From: Endozoicomonas sp. GU-1 | GTDB taxonomy: Bacteria > Pseudomonadota > Gammaproteobacteria > Pseudomonadales > Endozoicomonadaceae | NCBI RefSeq assembly: GCF_027366395.1 | Contig: NZ_CP114771.1 | Span: forward strand, 4,836,001-4,900,000 | DNA: 64,000 bases | Direction: 5' to 3' | In this document: positions 30,207-40,825 of the stretch, in pieces | Numbering within the stretch: the first letter of the stretch is position 1 | Layout: each line of letters opens with the position of its first letter | Translations under genes and position numbers: made by a program | The notes under the pieces: model-generated | What the model was told of the DNA's origin: nothing | Database searches by the model: none | The model's input: the letters and a program-made list of their open reading frames with translations, nothing else

Positions 30207-30530
30207 AAATAATTCATGTGTTTATGACCTTGGCGGGTGATATCGTAGCGGCAGAGGCCGGGGGGTGGGAAGTGGAAATTAAGGTCACGTATATCCGGGT
30301 TCGGTTATGGGAGGGACAAGCGCAGTTTCCGGGAGTTATTGCCAGGCAGATCGAGTGTGTCTCGTTCCATGCGTAGGATAATTACCATTTTATGCAGTCG
30401 GGTACTTATTGCCAGCATCGTATATCCGCCTGATAATCCACGCCGCTTATGGTGATCAAGCCATACTGCCATAATCAGAGACTGACGATGAGTGTGTAAT
30501 GGTTGGTTTGCATCGCTCAGGGCTCTGCGT
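30207..30530. other. Gene-free spacer upstream of the regulator
   Basis: No ORF with family features. It holds the regulator's upstream region and leads into the MITE-B copy. No operator-like palindrome matching 29181-29195 was found here. Confidence 0.4.
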
Positions 30531-30695
30531 TAAGTAGTTGGCCAAATGGAATCGTATATTTCTGGCTAAGTGGGCAGTTACTATGCAAGGCGCAACGTAG
30601 GGAGCATAGCAGTAGCTATGTGACCGGAGTTGCAACGCCGCAGAGTGATTGACAACTTAGTCAGAAATATATGATTTCATTTGGTTAACTACTTA
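30531..30695. mobile_element. Complete MITE family B element
   Basis: 165 bp with ~40-bp imperfect inverted repeats: TAAGTAGTTGGCCAAATGG at the left and the complement of its relative at the right, ending AACTACTTA. The inner part holds GGGCAGTTACTATGCAAGG. No ORF. Partial copies lie at 19578-19636 and 51749-51793. It ends 38 bp before the puuB-like start codon. Confidence 0.85.
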
Positions 30696-30733
30696 TTGAC
30701 GTTCAGTTTTTTGACAATGAGTGGGCAACTGGA

Positions 30734-32014
30734 ATGAGCCAAGCTGGCGAATATATCGATTCCTATTATCAGGTCACCGGGCATTCACTGGAACTTCAGC
30801 CGGTGCTGAGTGGCGATATCACTGCGGATGTGTGCATCATCGGTGGTGGCATGACCGGATTTAATGCGGCCATTGAACTGCGCAAGCGGGGCTTTGATGT
30901 GGTGCTGCTGGAATCTGGTCGTATTTCCTGGGCCGCTTCCGGGCGCAATGGCGGACAGTGTCTGGCGGGCTACTGTCTGGGGCTGCGTGAGGTGGATGAA
31001 ACCTTTGGTCCGCAGTGGGGAAAGCAGTTGTGGGATCTCTCCTGTGAGTCGCTGGATATCGTTCGTGATCGTATCAGTGAGTTCAATATCGACTGTGATT
31101 TCCAGCAGAACTATATCGAATTGGCCATCAAACCAGGTCAGGTAAAAGAGCTGAAGTCCTGGCTGGAGCTGAAGCAGACCCGTTATAACTACCCCAGCGT
31201 TACCTGGTGGGATCGGGACAAAATCCGGGAAGTGACCTCAACCGAGAAGTACCTCGGTGGACTGTTCGATACCAACAGTGGTCATATGCACCCCCTCAAC
31301 TACACCCTGGGCCTGGCCCGCGCAGCGATCGAGCTGGGCACTCGCGTATTCGAGCAGAGCAAGGCGATCAAACTGGTCAAAGGCAGTCCAAACCGGATAC
31401 TGACGGAGCAGGGCAGTGTCAAGGCGAAGCAGGTTCTGCTGGCCTGTAACGCTTACATTGACGGTCTTAACCGGAAAGCGGAAAGCAAAGTATTGCCGGT
31501 GGCCTCGTATATTGCCGTTACCGAACCCTTAGGTAAACGACAGCCTATTAGCAACAAAATGGCTATGTCTGACTTAAACAACAGTCTTGACTATTTCCGT
31601 CCTACTGCCGATGGCCGAATTCTGTTTGGTGGCGTTAATCATCCGTTTAATGGCGAATACAGTGACTCCAAAGAGCGTCTGCGTCAGCGGATGCTGAAGG
31701 TCTTTCCACAGCTTGATGATGTGAAAATGGAGTACCACTGGGGTGGTTTGTTTGCGGTTACCCGGGAATATATGCCGCATATTGAGCATTTGGGACATGA
31801 TATTTACACGGCACACGGCTATACGGGGCATGGTGTAGCACTGACCAATATTGCCGGGCGTGTGGTTGCGGAAGCAATGGCGGGGATGTCTGAGCGGTTT
31901 GATGTGTTTTCCCGTATTCGCCACAAGTGGATACCAACGCCAAAAGTCCTTCGTGTACCGGCATTGGCCATGGCCATCTGGAAAGCAGAGCTTGAAGATT
32001 CCCTGAGTGCCTGA
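30734..32014 (+). CDS. puuB: FAD-dependent oxidase, gamma-glutamylputrescine oxidase-like
   Basis: 426 residues. DAO-type flavoprotein: the dinucleotide-binding motif DVCIIGGGMTGFNAAIEL near the N terminus, ASGRNGGQCLAGY, and the C-terminal GYTGHGVALTNIAGRVVAEA. Strong similarity in layout to PuuB/OrdL, which oxidises gamma-glutamylputrescine in putrescine breakdown. A putrescine-type binding protein lies downstream on the other strand, supporting polyamine metabolism. Other puu genes are not in the window. The MITE-B element forms most of its immediate upstream region. The exact substrate is inferred. Confidence 0.75.
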   Translation: MSQAGEYIDSYYQVTGHSLELQPVLSGDITADVCIIGGGMTGFNAAIELRKRGFDVVLLESGRISWAASGRNGGQCLAGYCLGLREVDETFGPQWGKQLWDLSCESLDIVRDRISEFNIDCDFQQNYIELAIKPGQVKELKSWLELKQTRYNYPSVTWWDRDKIREVTSTEKYLGGLFDTNSGHMHPLNYTLGLARAAIELGTRVFEQSKAIKLVKGSPNRILTEQGSVKAKQVLLACNAYIDGLNRKAESKVLPVASYIAVTEPLGKRQPISNKMAMSDLNNSLDYFRPTADGRILFGGVNHPFNGEYSDSKERLRQRMLKVFPQLDDVKMEYHWGGLFAVTREYMPHIEHLGHDIYTAHGYTGHGVALTNIAGRVVAEAMAGMSERFDVFSRIRHKWIPTPKVLRVPALAMAIWKAELEDSLSA

Positions 32015-32157
32015 TGGATTTTACGTCAGTCAGCGTTTTTTTGTTGGCTGATGTGAAATAATTTTGATGATGAAGTGAACAAAATGGATGTTCCTTTGTC
32101 TACTAGCGGGCGACACCATGTTTTCATGTTTTTGTTTTCATAAACAGGAGGTCTTCC

Positions 32158-32253
32158 GTGACTGCAATTATTAACTGGGGCTTTGGCTTCTTTCTAACGG
32201 ACTATGCTGGTCTCTCCGGGTCCGTGTTCCGATCCATCATATCGATGCTGTGA
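32158..32253 (+). CDS. 31-residue hydrophobic small ORF with strong ribosome-binding site
   Basis: GTG 32158 preceded by AGGAGGT at optimal distance. The peptide (TAIINWGFGFFLTDYAGLSG followed by SVFRSIISML) is hydrophobic and aromatic. A hairpin (32259-32294) follows 6 nt after the stop. Good SD, tiny ORF, then terminator is the layout of a stand-alone small protein, type I toxin or leader peptide. It lies between puuB- and potF-like genes. I recognise no family. Confidence 0.45.
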   Translation: MTAIINWGFGFFLTDYAGLSGSVFRSIISML

Positions 32254-32258
32254 TATGT

Positions 32259-32294
32259 CAAGGGCAAGGAAGAGTACACTCCTTCTTGCCCTTG
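32259..32294 (+). terminator. Hairpin terminator after the small ORF
   Basis: Near-perfect 13-bp stem (CAAGGGCAAG ... CTTGCCCTTG, one bulged G) followed by CCGCTTTT. It also lies at the 3' end of the convergent potF gene. Confidence 0.7.
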
Positions 32295-32300
32295 CCGCTT

Positions 32301-33419
32301 TTATTGACCGGCTGTCAGTTTGGTAAACAGGCGGTTAACCTGACGGTTAATTCTGGAAGGCAGGACCTTAAAGACAAATAACCGTTTTTTTGCCTCAGCG
32401 GTTGGATAGATGCCAGGGTTCTCACGAATATCGTCGTCCACTAATGCTGTGGCGGATTTATTCGGGTTGGCATAAGCCACATAGTCAGTGATGTTGGCAA
32501 TCACATCGGGACGCAGCAGGTAGTTCAGAAAGATATGGGCCTCTTCAGGGTTTCTGGCATCCTTGGGAATGGCTACGGTGTCAAACCACAGGCCAGCACC
32601 TTCGTCAGGGATCATATACTTTACGGTTACACCATTGTCCGCTTCATCAGCACGGTCTGCTGCCTGCAGAATATCCCCGGACCAGCCCATGGCCACACAG
32701 ATATCACCATTGGCCAGGTCGGAAATTGAGCGGGAAGAGTGAAAGTAAGTGACGTAGGGACGAACTTTCATCAGCAGTGCTTCGGCTTTGGCATAATCCG
32801 CTCTGTTGGTCGAGTTCGGGTCAAGACCCAGATAACTCAGTGCTGCTGGAATCACATCGGTTGGTGCATTCAGGAACGCAACACCACACTGACTGAGCTT
32901 GCTGATATGCTGTTCATCAAAGATCAGGCTCCAGCTGTTGACCGGGGCATCTTTCCCCAACTGCGCTTTCACCCGCTCCGGGTTATAGCCGATGCCCGTG
33001 GTGCCCCACAGATAGGGAAAAGAATACCGGTTATCCGGGTCGTAGGTTTCCATCAAGGCCATCAACTCAGCGTCCAGGTGCTTCCAGTTGGGCAGCTTCT
33101 CCTTATCCAGTGGCTGGTATACCCCGGCTTTGATCTGGTGAAGCAGGAAGTCTGCTGTTGGTGCGACAATGTCATAGCCGGTTTTTCCTGAAAGCAATTT
33201 GGCTTCCAGGACTTCATTGCTGTCAAAGACATCATAATGAACCTTAATGCCAGTCTCTTTCTCAAAGTTGGCTATGGTGTCTTCGGCGATATAATCCGAC
33301 CAGTTGTAGATATTAAGCGTTCTCTGCCCTTCATTGGCCGTTGTGGCAAATGCAGGCGCTACGGTGAGAGAAGCAGCGATTACAAGAGTGGATACAGATT
33401 TCCCCAGACGTCTGATCAT
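32301..33419 (-). CDS. potF: Periplasmic putrescine-binding protein, PotF/SpuD-like
   Basis: 372 residues. N-terminal signal peptide (LVIAASLTVAPAFA). Type II periplasmic-binding fold with LNIYNWSDYIAEDTIANFEK, YDIVAPTADFLLHQI, WGTTGIGYNPERV and DICVAMGWSGDILQA, the order seen in PotF/SpuD. Captures putrescine (possibly spermidine) for an ABC transporter whose membrane and ATPase subunits (PotGHI) are not in this window, so it is an orphan copy or separated from them. Convergent with the puuB-side genes. Confidence 0.85.
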   Translation of the reverse strand: MIRRLGKSVSTLVIAASLTVAPAFATTANEGQRTLNIYNWSDYIAEDTIANFEKETGIKVHYDVFDSNEVLEAKLLSGKTGYDIVAPTADFLLHQIKAGVYQPLDKEKLPNWKHLDAELMALMETYDPDNRYSFPYLWGTTGIGYNPERVKAQLGKDAPVNSWSLIFDEQHISKLSQCGVAFLNAPTDVIPAALSYLGLDPNSTNRADYAKAEALLMKVRPYVTYFHSSRSISDLANGDICVAMGWSGDILQAADRADEADNGVTVKYMIPDEGAGLWFDTVAIPKDARNPEEAHIFLNYLLRPDVIANITDYVAYANPNKSATALVDDDIRENPGIYPTAEAKKRLFVFKVLPSRINRQVNRLFTKLTAGQ

Positions 33420-33746
33420 GGTGAATCCTTACAGCAAGCCATGGGTGAGCAGCCTGGTACTCCGGTCAGTTGGAGCCAGTTACTCTTCGATGGCATTTTT
33501 TCAATAATCAGTAGTGACTCAACGGAGTCGCTACACCCCCAGTCATCAGGTTGATGAAAATGAAGCTGCGGACGATAACAACAAGGTTTTGGGAAATCCA
33601 TCGTTGCTGTATGAAATAGCGGTAAAAACCTATGGCTGAGTGACCCTGCACAGGCTCCCGGAATTTATCGCTGATGTGCATAGATTGCAACGGCTGCTCT
33701 GGAGGTGTTAGATTCTGCCACCCCATAGCTTATTTCTTTTGCACAG
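33420..33746. other. Divergent spacer between potF and rsmJ
   Basis: No ORF with family features. It should contain the divergent promoters of potF and rsmJ; no box was confidently identified. Confidence 0.4.
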
Positions 33747-34526
33747 ATGTCTACCCCGCTATTTCTTCTTGCTTCTGATCACCCTGCCATTCAGGCTTTG
33801 CTTGAAGGCCTTGCTGCACAGCTGAATACCGGCTTTAGTCGCAGTCTTCAAGACGTTGATGAAGGCGCTCTGGTGGCTTTTGATGCATCCGGAGCGCTGG
33901 CGGTTCAGCGTGCGGGATCGAAAGAGAATCCGATTGTCGTTGATTTTGTCGGTGGCAAGGCAGGGCATCGACGCAAGTTTGGTGGTGGCAAAGGGCAGGA
34001 TATCGCCAAGGCCGTGGGTCTGAATAAAGGCGTCAAACCATCGGTGCTCGATGCAACCGGGGGATTGGGTCGGGATGCGTTTGTGCTGGCCAGCCTGGGG
34101 TGCAATGTCACCCTGATAGAACGGTCACCGGTGGTGGCAGCCCTTTTGGCAGATGGTTTGCGCCGGGCACTCGGCGATAGTGATGTTGCGCCCATTGCAC
34201 AACAGATGTCGCTTTTGCCCGGTAATGCCATTGAGCTGATGCAGACATCGGACAATAAGTACGATGTTGTTTATCTGGATCCGATGTTTCCTCACCGGGA
34301 AAAGTCGGCTTTGGTCAAAAAAGAGATGCGGCTGTTTCAGGATCTGCTGGGGGATGATCCGGATGCGGATCAGTTGCTGCAACCGGCACTTGATCTTGCT
34401 CAGTATCGGGTTGTTGTGAAAAGGCCAAGGTTGGCACCGGATCTTAATGGTCAGGCTCCCACCTACCGGTTGGAAGGGAAAGCCTGTCGCTATGATATCT
34501 ATGCCCTGAAGGCATTTTCCGGGTAA
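33747..34526 (+). CDS. rsmJ: 16S rRNA (guanine-1516-N2) methyltransferase RsmJ
   Basis: 259 residues, the family length. SAM-binding motif [19 protein letters not shown], acidic motif VTLIERSP and catalytic-loop [15 protein letters not shown]. The N-terminal [18 protein letters not shown] patch is an RsmJ hallmark. Methylates G1516 of 16S rRNA in the small subunit. Monocistronic, with a strong hairpin terminator 11 bp downstream. Confidence 0.93.
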   Translation: MSTPLFLLASDHPAIQALLEGLAAQLNTGFSRSLQDVDEGALVAFDASGALAVQRAGSKENPIVVDFVGGKAGHRRKFGGGKGQDIAKAVGLNKGVKPSVLDATGGLGRDAFVLASLGCNVTLIERSPVVAALLADGLRRALGDSDVAPIAQQMSLLPGNAIELMQTSDNKYDVVYLDPMFPHREKSALVKKEMRLFQDLLGDDPDADQLLQPALDLAQYRVVVKRPRLAPDLNGQAPTYRLEGKACRYDIYALKAFSG

Positions 34527-34537
34527 TCAGATCTAAT

Positions 34538-34570
34538 GATAATCGTGGTCATGGTGTGACCACGATTATC
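34538..34570 (+). terminator. Bidirectional hairpin between rsmJ and plsB
   Basis: Perfect 14-bp stem (GATAATCGTGGTCA / TGACCACGATTATC) with a 5-base loop, between the convergent ends of rsmJ and plsB. A weak GCGTTTT follows on the plus side. Confidence 0.8.
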
Positions 34571-34588
34571 GTGCGTTTTACCCGCTGT

Positions 34589-37087
34589 TCAGGGTGTGGA
34601 TTTTTCCCCCGGACCGTTACTGACTCCGTAGCGACTGGTCTGGTTGATACTGTGTCGTATTTCAGTGGTTAACAGGGTGTGCGCCTGATCAGCCACTTTC
34701 TGAATATCATCGCCAAACACCAGTTTATTGGTTTGCGTGATCTCCAATACACCGTGATAGCGCATCTGGGCAATAAAGCCACGGAACAGTGATTTATCAA
34801 AAAACTCCGGCGCATTAAGACCATGAATGATCGACAGGCGCTGTGCCAGCACCCCACTCTGATGTTCCAGGGCTTCTGCTTCAATATTGCCACTGCCATT
34901 GCGCAGGAGCAGGCTGATCACCATATAGAAGCGTTCCAGTGTCTGGACAATGGAGCGTGAGAAAACATTCAACATGATGTATTCGGCGGTGGCAGGGTCC
35001 GGCTGGAAATAATACGCTTCGCCATCATCATCCTGACCGTGGGTAATCAGACCTTCTGCAACCAGACAATCCAGCCATGTTTGCACCACGGCCAGCGCTT
35101 CGTGTTGCGTCCATTGCAGGAACAGTTCTGCCTGCAGGTAAGGGTAGAGAACCGCACTGATGCGCAGAATCTCTTTTCTGGTGATGCTGGCGCAGTTCAC
35201 AAAGAAACAGCTGATCAGGGACGGGATGGCAAAAATATGCAGCACATTGTTGCGATAATAGGTCATGGCAATGGCTGTTTTCTCATCCATGCTGATGATA
35301 TCGCCCAGTGCATCGGTCTTTCTCTGGATCAGCTGCAGGTTTTCCACATAGTGAATCATGCTGCGGGCATCCAGATCGGTCATTGCCGTCCGGTCGCTGT
35401 AGGGAGCCATGGACAGTAGACGTGTATAGCCATCCAGCTGGCGAATCAGCTCCTCTTCACCCAGTGCATGCCTTGGTGAGGAGAGCAGGGCAATGGCGAC
35501 CAGGTTGACCGGATTGATGACCGCTGCCGCATTGATTCTGCCAGCCAGCGTATCGCCCAGGTTCGACGTGGTTTTTTCCAGCCATGCCGGTTTGTCATTG
35601 GCACCTGAGCTGTCTTTCCAGTTGGGTGCCTGTGAATTCAGGAACGAGCCCAGGTCCAGTGGCTCCCCGAAAGTGATCCACGCCTTGCCAAACTCATTTC
35701 TCAGGGCCGCCAGTGTGCGAACTATATCCAGGGGTGACTCACTTTTCTTGGCTTCACCCCGGAGTTCGCCCAGATAGCTGGCCATTTCCAACAGTTTTTC
35801 ATAACCGATATAGACCGGAACAAACGCCAGCGGCTTGCGATGGTCACGCAGGAAACTGCGGACTGTGATGGAGAGCATGCCGGTTTTTGGTGTCAGGGTG
35901 CGGCCGGTTCTTGAGCGACCGCCTTCAATGAAATACTCGGTAGCAAAGCCTTTACTGGTCAGTGTGTACATGTATTCATGGAAGACCATGCTGTAAAGCG
36001 GGTTGCCACGGAACGTTCTGCGCATGAAGAAGGCACCGCCCTTACGCAGAATGGTGCCAACCAATGGCATATTCAGGTTAATGCCCGCAGCAATATGGGG
36101 CGGTGGCAGACCTTCATAGTACAGAACGTACGACAGTAGCAGGTAATCGATATGGCTTCGATGGCAGGGCACATAAACAATCGTATGGCTCTGTGCCAGC
36201 GCCTTCAATGGCTCGACATGATTGATTTTTACGCCGCTGTATAGCTTGTTCCAGAACCAGGTCAGGATAATATCCAGGAAGCGGATCACGGGCATGGAGA
36301 AGTCAGAAGCGATTTCATTGGCATACTTCCGGGCTTTTGCTTCGGCTTCTACCAGGGTGATTTCCTGAGCCGCAGCTTCTGCTGCAATGGCTTTCTGGAT
36401 CCTGGGCGTATGAATCAGGCTGTTGACCAGCATACGACGGTGGGAGAGATCCGGCCCCAGAACCGATGCTTTTTTCTGGCGAAAATGCACCCGGAGAATC
36501 CGGTTGACCTTGCGCACACTGCGGGCATGGTTGTGACTGTCACCCATGATTTCCTGCAGTGATAAGGCAGGGCTGAAAGACACCATGGTCTGTCGACCGT
36601 GCAGCAGGGTTGCCAGAAACTTCCGAAAACGTCCGCCAAGGCTGAAGTTCCAGTCAAACAGCAGTTTAAAGGCGGACTGCTCTTTTTCCGGTGAGCGTCC
36701 CCAGATAATGGTAACGGGAACGAGCTGGACATCCTGATGCTTTGCTTCAACCTGCCTGACCAGCGCTTCCAGCAGTTCCGGTGGCTCTGGCCGTTCTCTC
36801 TGGAGAATCAGGCCTTCGTGCTGGCTAAGAAAAAAATGCGCTTTGCTCTGTGGCTGGTCAGCGACAATGGGTTTGTAAGGGCGGGGCAGACCTGCTTTTA
36901 TGCACTCACCTTCCAGCACCATCAGGTCCGTCAGGGAGCGCTGGTGCATAACATAGACCACCGGTTTTCCGGTCTGCAGGTGCAAAGCTTCAGGGTTGTT
37001 GTTTTCAACCGTGGTACGCACCCACGTGGAGAGGAGTTTTCTCAGGCTATGAAAAACATAGCGATTCAGGGTAATGGGCTTCAGCAT
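34589..37087 (-). CDS. plsB: Glycerol-3-phosphate acyltransferase PlsB
   Basis: 832 residues from ATG 37087; the frame extends upstream to a TTG at 37198, but those residues are not family-like. Catalyses the first step of phospholipid synthesis at the inner membrane, moving an acyl group onto sn-glycerol-3-phosphate. The acyltransferase blocks are VYVPCHRSHIDYLLLSYVLY (HX4D), GAFFMRRTFRGNPLYSMVF, YFIEGGRSRTGRTLTPKTGM and PLAFVPVYIGYEKL. Full length and intact. Confidence 0.95.
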   Translation of the reverse strand: MLKPITLNRYVFHSLRKLLSTWVRTTVENNNPEALHLQTGKPVVYVMHQRSLTDLMVLEGECIKAGLPRPYKPIVADQPQSKAHFFLSQHEGLILQRERPEPPELLEALVRQVEAKHQDVQLVPVTIIWGRSPEKEQSAFKLLFDWNFSLGGRFRKFLATLLHGRQTMVSFSPALSLQEIMGDSHNHARSVRKVNRILRVHFRQKKASVLGPDLSHRRMLVNSLIHTPRIQKAIAAEAAAQEITLVEAEAKARKYANEIASDFSMPVIRFLDIILTWFWNKLYSGVKINHVEPLKALAQSHTIVYVPCHRSHIDYLLLSYVLYYEGLPPPHIAAGINLNMPLVGTILRKGGAFFMRRTFRGNPLYSMVFHEYMYTLTSKGFATEYFIEGGRSRTGRTLTPKTGMLSITVRSFLRDHRKPLAFVPVYIGYEKLLEMASYLGELRGEAKKSESPLDIVRTLAALRNEFGKAWITFGEPLDLGSFLNSQAPNWKDSSGANDKPAWLEKTTSNLGDTLAGRINAAAVINPVNLVAIALLSSPRHALGEEELIRQLDGYTRLLSMAPYSDRTAMTDLDARSMIHYVENLQLIQRKTDALGDIISMDEKTAIAMTYYRNNVLHIFAIPSLISCFFVNCASITRKEILRISAVLYPYLQAELFLQWTQHEALAVVQTWLDCLVAEGLITHGQDDDGEAYYFQPDPATAEYIMLNVFSRSIVQTLERFYMVISLLLRNGSGNIEAEALEHQSGVLAQRLSIIHGLNAPEFFDKSLFRGFIAQMRYHGVLEITQTNKLVFGDDIQKVADQAHTLLTTEIRHSINQTSRYGVSNGPGEKSTP

Positions 37088-37378
37088 GGAACTGGCTCTT
37101 GGCCTGCATCCGTCAGTAAAGGAGATAAGAAACGTCAGAAGACTGGTACCGAAAACCGGTACAGGCCTCATGGCTTGAGATTCAATGGTAGCTCTCAAGT
37201 CGCTGATGAGTTAATCGGCCATTCTAGCCTGATTACGTGGTGTTGCGCAAAAATTACGGAGCTTCGGTATCAGGAAGAAACCACTCCCCGTTCGATAGTA
37301 TGGCTCAGTAGACGGTTATCCTGTTTTCTCCCCTGAAAAAGCAGCTATTCTCGGACAGGCTCCTAGGCTGCTTTTCGG

Positions 37379-37795
37379 TTATGAAGCGTTAGGCCACTTG
37401 ATCAGTTTTTCCTGGCCGTGTTCATCCAGTTGCCACCATTCATCCATATCAACTCCTTCCTGCCAGGGGCCGGAGTTACAGCGAACCCGGCATTGACCAT
37501 AGGCCTGAAGGCTTCTTGCGCATTGGGTGTCATCCTGCCAGGGGGTGCCCGTAGTTTTAAACCAGATGCTGGTCCAGGCCTTGCCAACAGCGTTTTCAAC
37601 AATCATCACCGGAATGGTGTTGCCAAGGCGGGTGACTTCCATATCATGCACCACTTTGCCGCTGTTCACTGACACAACGGTATCAAAGGTATCGTTCAGC
37701 CAGTCGGTAATAGCCTCCAGGGAGAGACCGCTGGCATACACTTCAATATCGTCAACTTCGGTTGCGTCAGCTTTTGATGGATCAAGACTGCTCAT
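37379..37795 (-). CDS. Conserved small acidic protein downstream of dapE
   Basis: 138 residues from ATG 37795; an in-frame GTG at 37810 would overlap the dapE stop (GTGA) and could be translationally coupled. No domain recognised. Acidic, with a Trp/Gln-rich C terminus (DMDEWWQLDEHGQEKLIKW). The N-terminal SLEAITDWLNDTF reads as an amphipathic helix. The overlap or near-overlap with dapE implies one operon; no function is assigned. Confidence 0.6.
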   Translation of the reverse strand: MSSLDPSKADATEVDDIEVYASGLSLEAITDWLNDTFDTVVSVNSGKVVHDMEVTRLGNTIPVMIVENAVGKAWTSIWFKTTGTPWQDDTQCARSLQAYGQCRVRCNSGPWQEGVDMDEWWQLDEHGQEKLIKWPNAS

Positions 37796-37806
37796 TTGGA
37801 GAAACG

Positions 37807-38961
<1,155 letters not shown>

Positions 38962-39010
38962 TTATTGTTCTGGAAAGAAATCGGATAGTTGGAATCAATT
39001 GCAGTGCAGT

Positions 39011-40069
39011 CTAGCATTTTTCGCCGGACTGCAACCATGTGAGAATTTCTCGGACGTACGGTTGGGCTGTTTCGGACTGAAACACCGAAAAGGTGTTTTC
39101 CAGGCGTTTGCGGGTGAAACCGGAAAAGTTCAACGTGCCTTCTTCGGTAAAATAGAGCAGGTTGTCTTCGATGGCCGATGCCAGCGATTGACCGCAAAGA
39201 TCAACCACTGCCTTCCTGAAGCTGGCATGGCCATCAAACCGGTCTTGCTGCTGGTAAAGGTCAGCCAGAGTGGCCAGCGGTATCATGGATAGCCGGGGCT
39301 GGATCATCGGGTTAACGGCATGGCCACGGCACCAGTCGCTGATTTGCCACGGGCGGCCGGTGAAGGTATAGAGTCTGAGCCGGTGTTTCAGCCATTCGGT
39401 ATCATTGACTGGGTAGTTGTCCCAGAGGAAGGGTTTGCGTTGGAACTGGTCCGTCATTTCCTGCAAGCCTGGCTGGTCATAGCCAAGGGAAATAACGTGG
39501 TCGCCTGTCCAGAAAATATCAAACTGTGGGTCCAGGTATTGGCCCAGATCAGACCAGTAGCCTTTGGGCATGGTGCCGTAGACTCTCTGCAATAACGGGT
39601 CTTTTGAGTAGTAGGTGCCTGCGACAATAAATTGGGTCGCGGTGCTTTCTGCGGCAATAAATTTGGCAATGTCAGCCTGGGTTTTTGCCAGGTCATCAAT
39701 GTCGTTACTGAAATCATCAAAGAGAATAGAGAGAATCTGTGGATTCAGTTGATTGATGCTGGCGATTTTCTGTTGCAGCTGTTGGCGACTTTTATGGTTC
39801 AGTTCCCGTACATTAAACGGCGTTAGTCCGATACCAAAACGCACATTGTTCTGTTTAAGCGACAAACCCAGTGTGTTCAGGTGGTGGAAATCCTGTTCTG
39901 GCCAGGGTTGATTCCATTGTTCGCGCAGATAAGGATCATTCTTTGGTGCGTAGATATAGAAATTGAAACCTTTCTTTGCACAGAAGCTGGCATAGGCATT
40001 CCTGGACTCCCAGGACCACTGGTTTTCCTGGTCATACAGCCCTTCTATTACGCCATAATGGAATGCCAT
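39011..40069 (-). CDS. GH84 family O-GlcNAcase / beta-N-acetylglucosaminidase-like enzyme
   Basis: 352 residues. The N terminus HYGVIEGLYDQENQWSWESR, NFYIYAPKNDPYLREQW and the catalytic neighbours ILFDDFSNDID (Asp118-Asp119), plus LWDNYPVND later, match the GH84 barrel that removes beta-linked GlcNAc, including from Ser/Thr of proteins. There is no signal peptide and no attached carbohydrate-binding module, so it is a bare cytosolic catalytic domain. It sits between dapE and nth without an obvious operon partner. Whether it acts on cell-wall fragments, chitin products or host O-GlcNAc proteins cannot be told from the sequence. Confidence 0.75.
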   Translation of the reverse strand: MAFHYGVIEGLYDQENQWSWESRNAYASFCAKKGFNFYIYAPKNDPYLREQWNQPWPEQDFHHLNTLGLSLKQNNVRFGIGLTPFNVRELNHKSRQQLQQKIASINQLNPQILSILFDDFSNDIDDLAKTQADIAKFIAAESTATQFIVAGTYYSKDPLLQRVYGTMPKGYWSDLGQYLDPQFDIFWTGDHVISLGYDQPGLQEMTDQFQRKPFLWDNYPVNDTEWLKHRLRLYTFTGRPWQISDWCRGHAVNPMIQPRLSMIPLATLADLYQQQDRFDGHASFRKAVVDLCGQSLASAIEDNLLYFTEEGTLNFSGFTRKRLENTFSVFQSETAQPYVREILTWLQSGEKC

Positions 40070-40102
40070 GAGCGGATATTTCCCTGTTTAAAGTGAGTCA
40101 GT

Positions 40103-40735
40103 CTAAGATGTTTTCTGCTTGAACTCACAAAGGTCTTCAATCATGCAGCTACCACATTGTGGCTTTCTTGCTTTACACACATAACGGCCATGGAGGATCA
40201 GCCAGTGGTGGGCATCCATCAGAAACTCTTTGGGAACCAGTCTCGCCAGCCGTTTTTCCACTTCCAGCACATCCTTGCCGGGGGCAATGCCCGTTCGGTT
40301 TGATACCCGGAAAATATGGGTGTCCACCGCCATGGTGGGCTGCTGAAAGGCGGTATTTAAAACGACGTTAGCCGTTTTTCGTCCAACGCCGGGAAGCGCT
40401 TCAAGATCTTTCCGGTTATCGGGTACCACGCTATTGTGCTTATCAATCAGCATCTGACAGGTTTTGATAACGTTTTCTGCCTTGGCATTAAATAACCCGA
40501 TGGTTTTGATGTACTCCTTCAGGCCATCAACACCCAGAGCAAGTATTGCCTCAGGGGTACTGGCAACAGGATAAAGTTTATCGGTGGCTTTGTTGACCCC
40601 TACATCGGTGGCTTGGGCAGACAGTATCACCGCGACAAGCAGTTCAAAAGGTGTACTGTAGTTTAGCTCGGTCGTTGGGTTGGGGTTAGCGTCCCGAAGC
40701 CGGGTAAAAATCTGTGTGCGCTTTTCCTTGTTCAT
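40103..40735 (-). CDS. nth: Endonuclease III (Nth)
   Basis: 210 residues. DNA glycosylase/AP lyase for oxidised pyrimidines. HhH motif LPGVGRKTANVVL with the catalytic Lys, AVDTHIFRVSNRTG with the catalytic Asp, and the C-terminal 4Fe-4S ligands CKARKPQCGSCMIEDLC (C-x6-C-x2-C-x5-C). In gammaproteobacteria nth normally follows rnfE; here about 3.5 kb of other genes separate them. Confidence 0.95.
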   Translation of the reverse strand: MNKEKRTQIFTRLRDANPNPTTELNYSTPFELLVAVILSAQATDVGVNKATDKLYPVASTPEAILALGVDGLKEYIKTIGLFNAKAENVIKTCQMLIDKHNSVVPDNRKDLEALPGVGRKTANVVLNTAFQQPTMAVDTHIFRVSNRTGIAPGKDVLEVEKRLARLVPKEFLMDAHHWLILHGRYVCKARKPQCGSCMIEDLCEFKQKTS

Positions 40736-40785
40736 CCTTTGACCAGTAAAAAGTATAAAAATCAGTTTGTGCTTATTTTAATGCA

Positions 40786-40809
40786 AAACAGGGCTGGAAT
40801 GCCCTGTTT
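40786..40809 (-). terminator. Weak hairpin terminator after the DUF3943 gene
   Basis: 8-bp stem AAACAGGG / CCCTGTTT with TTTTGC following on the minus strand. Confidence 0.5.
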
Positions 40810-40825
40810 CTCATCACTAGGAGGC

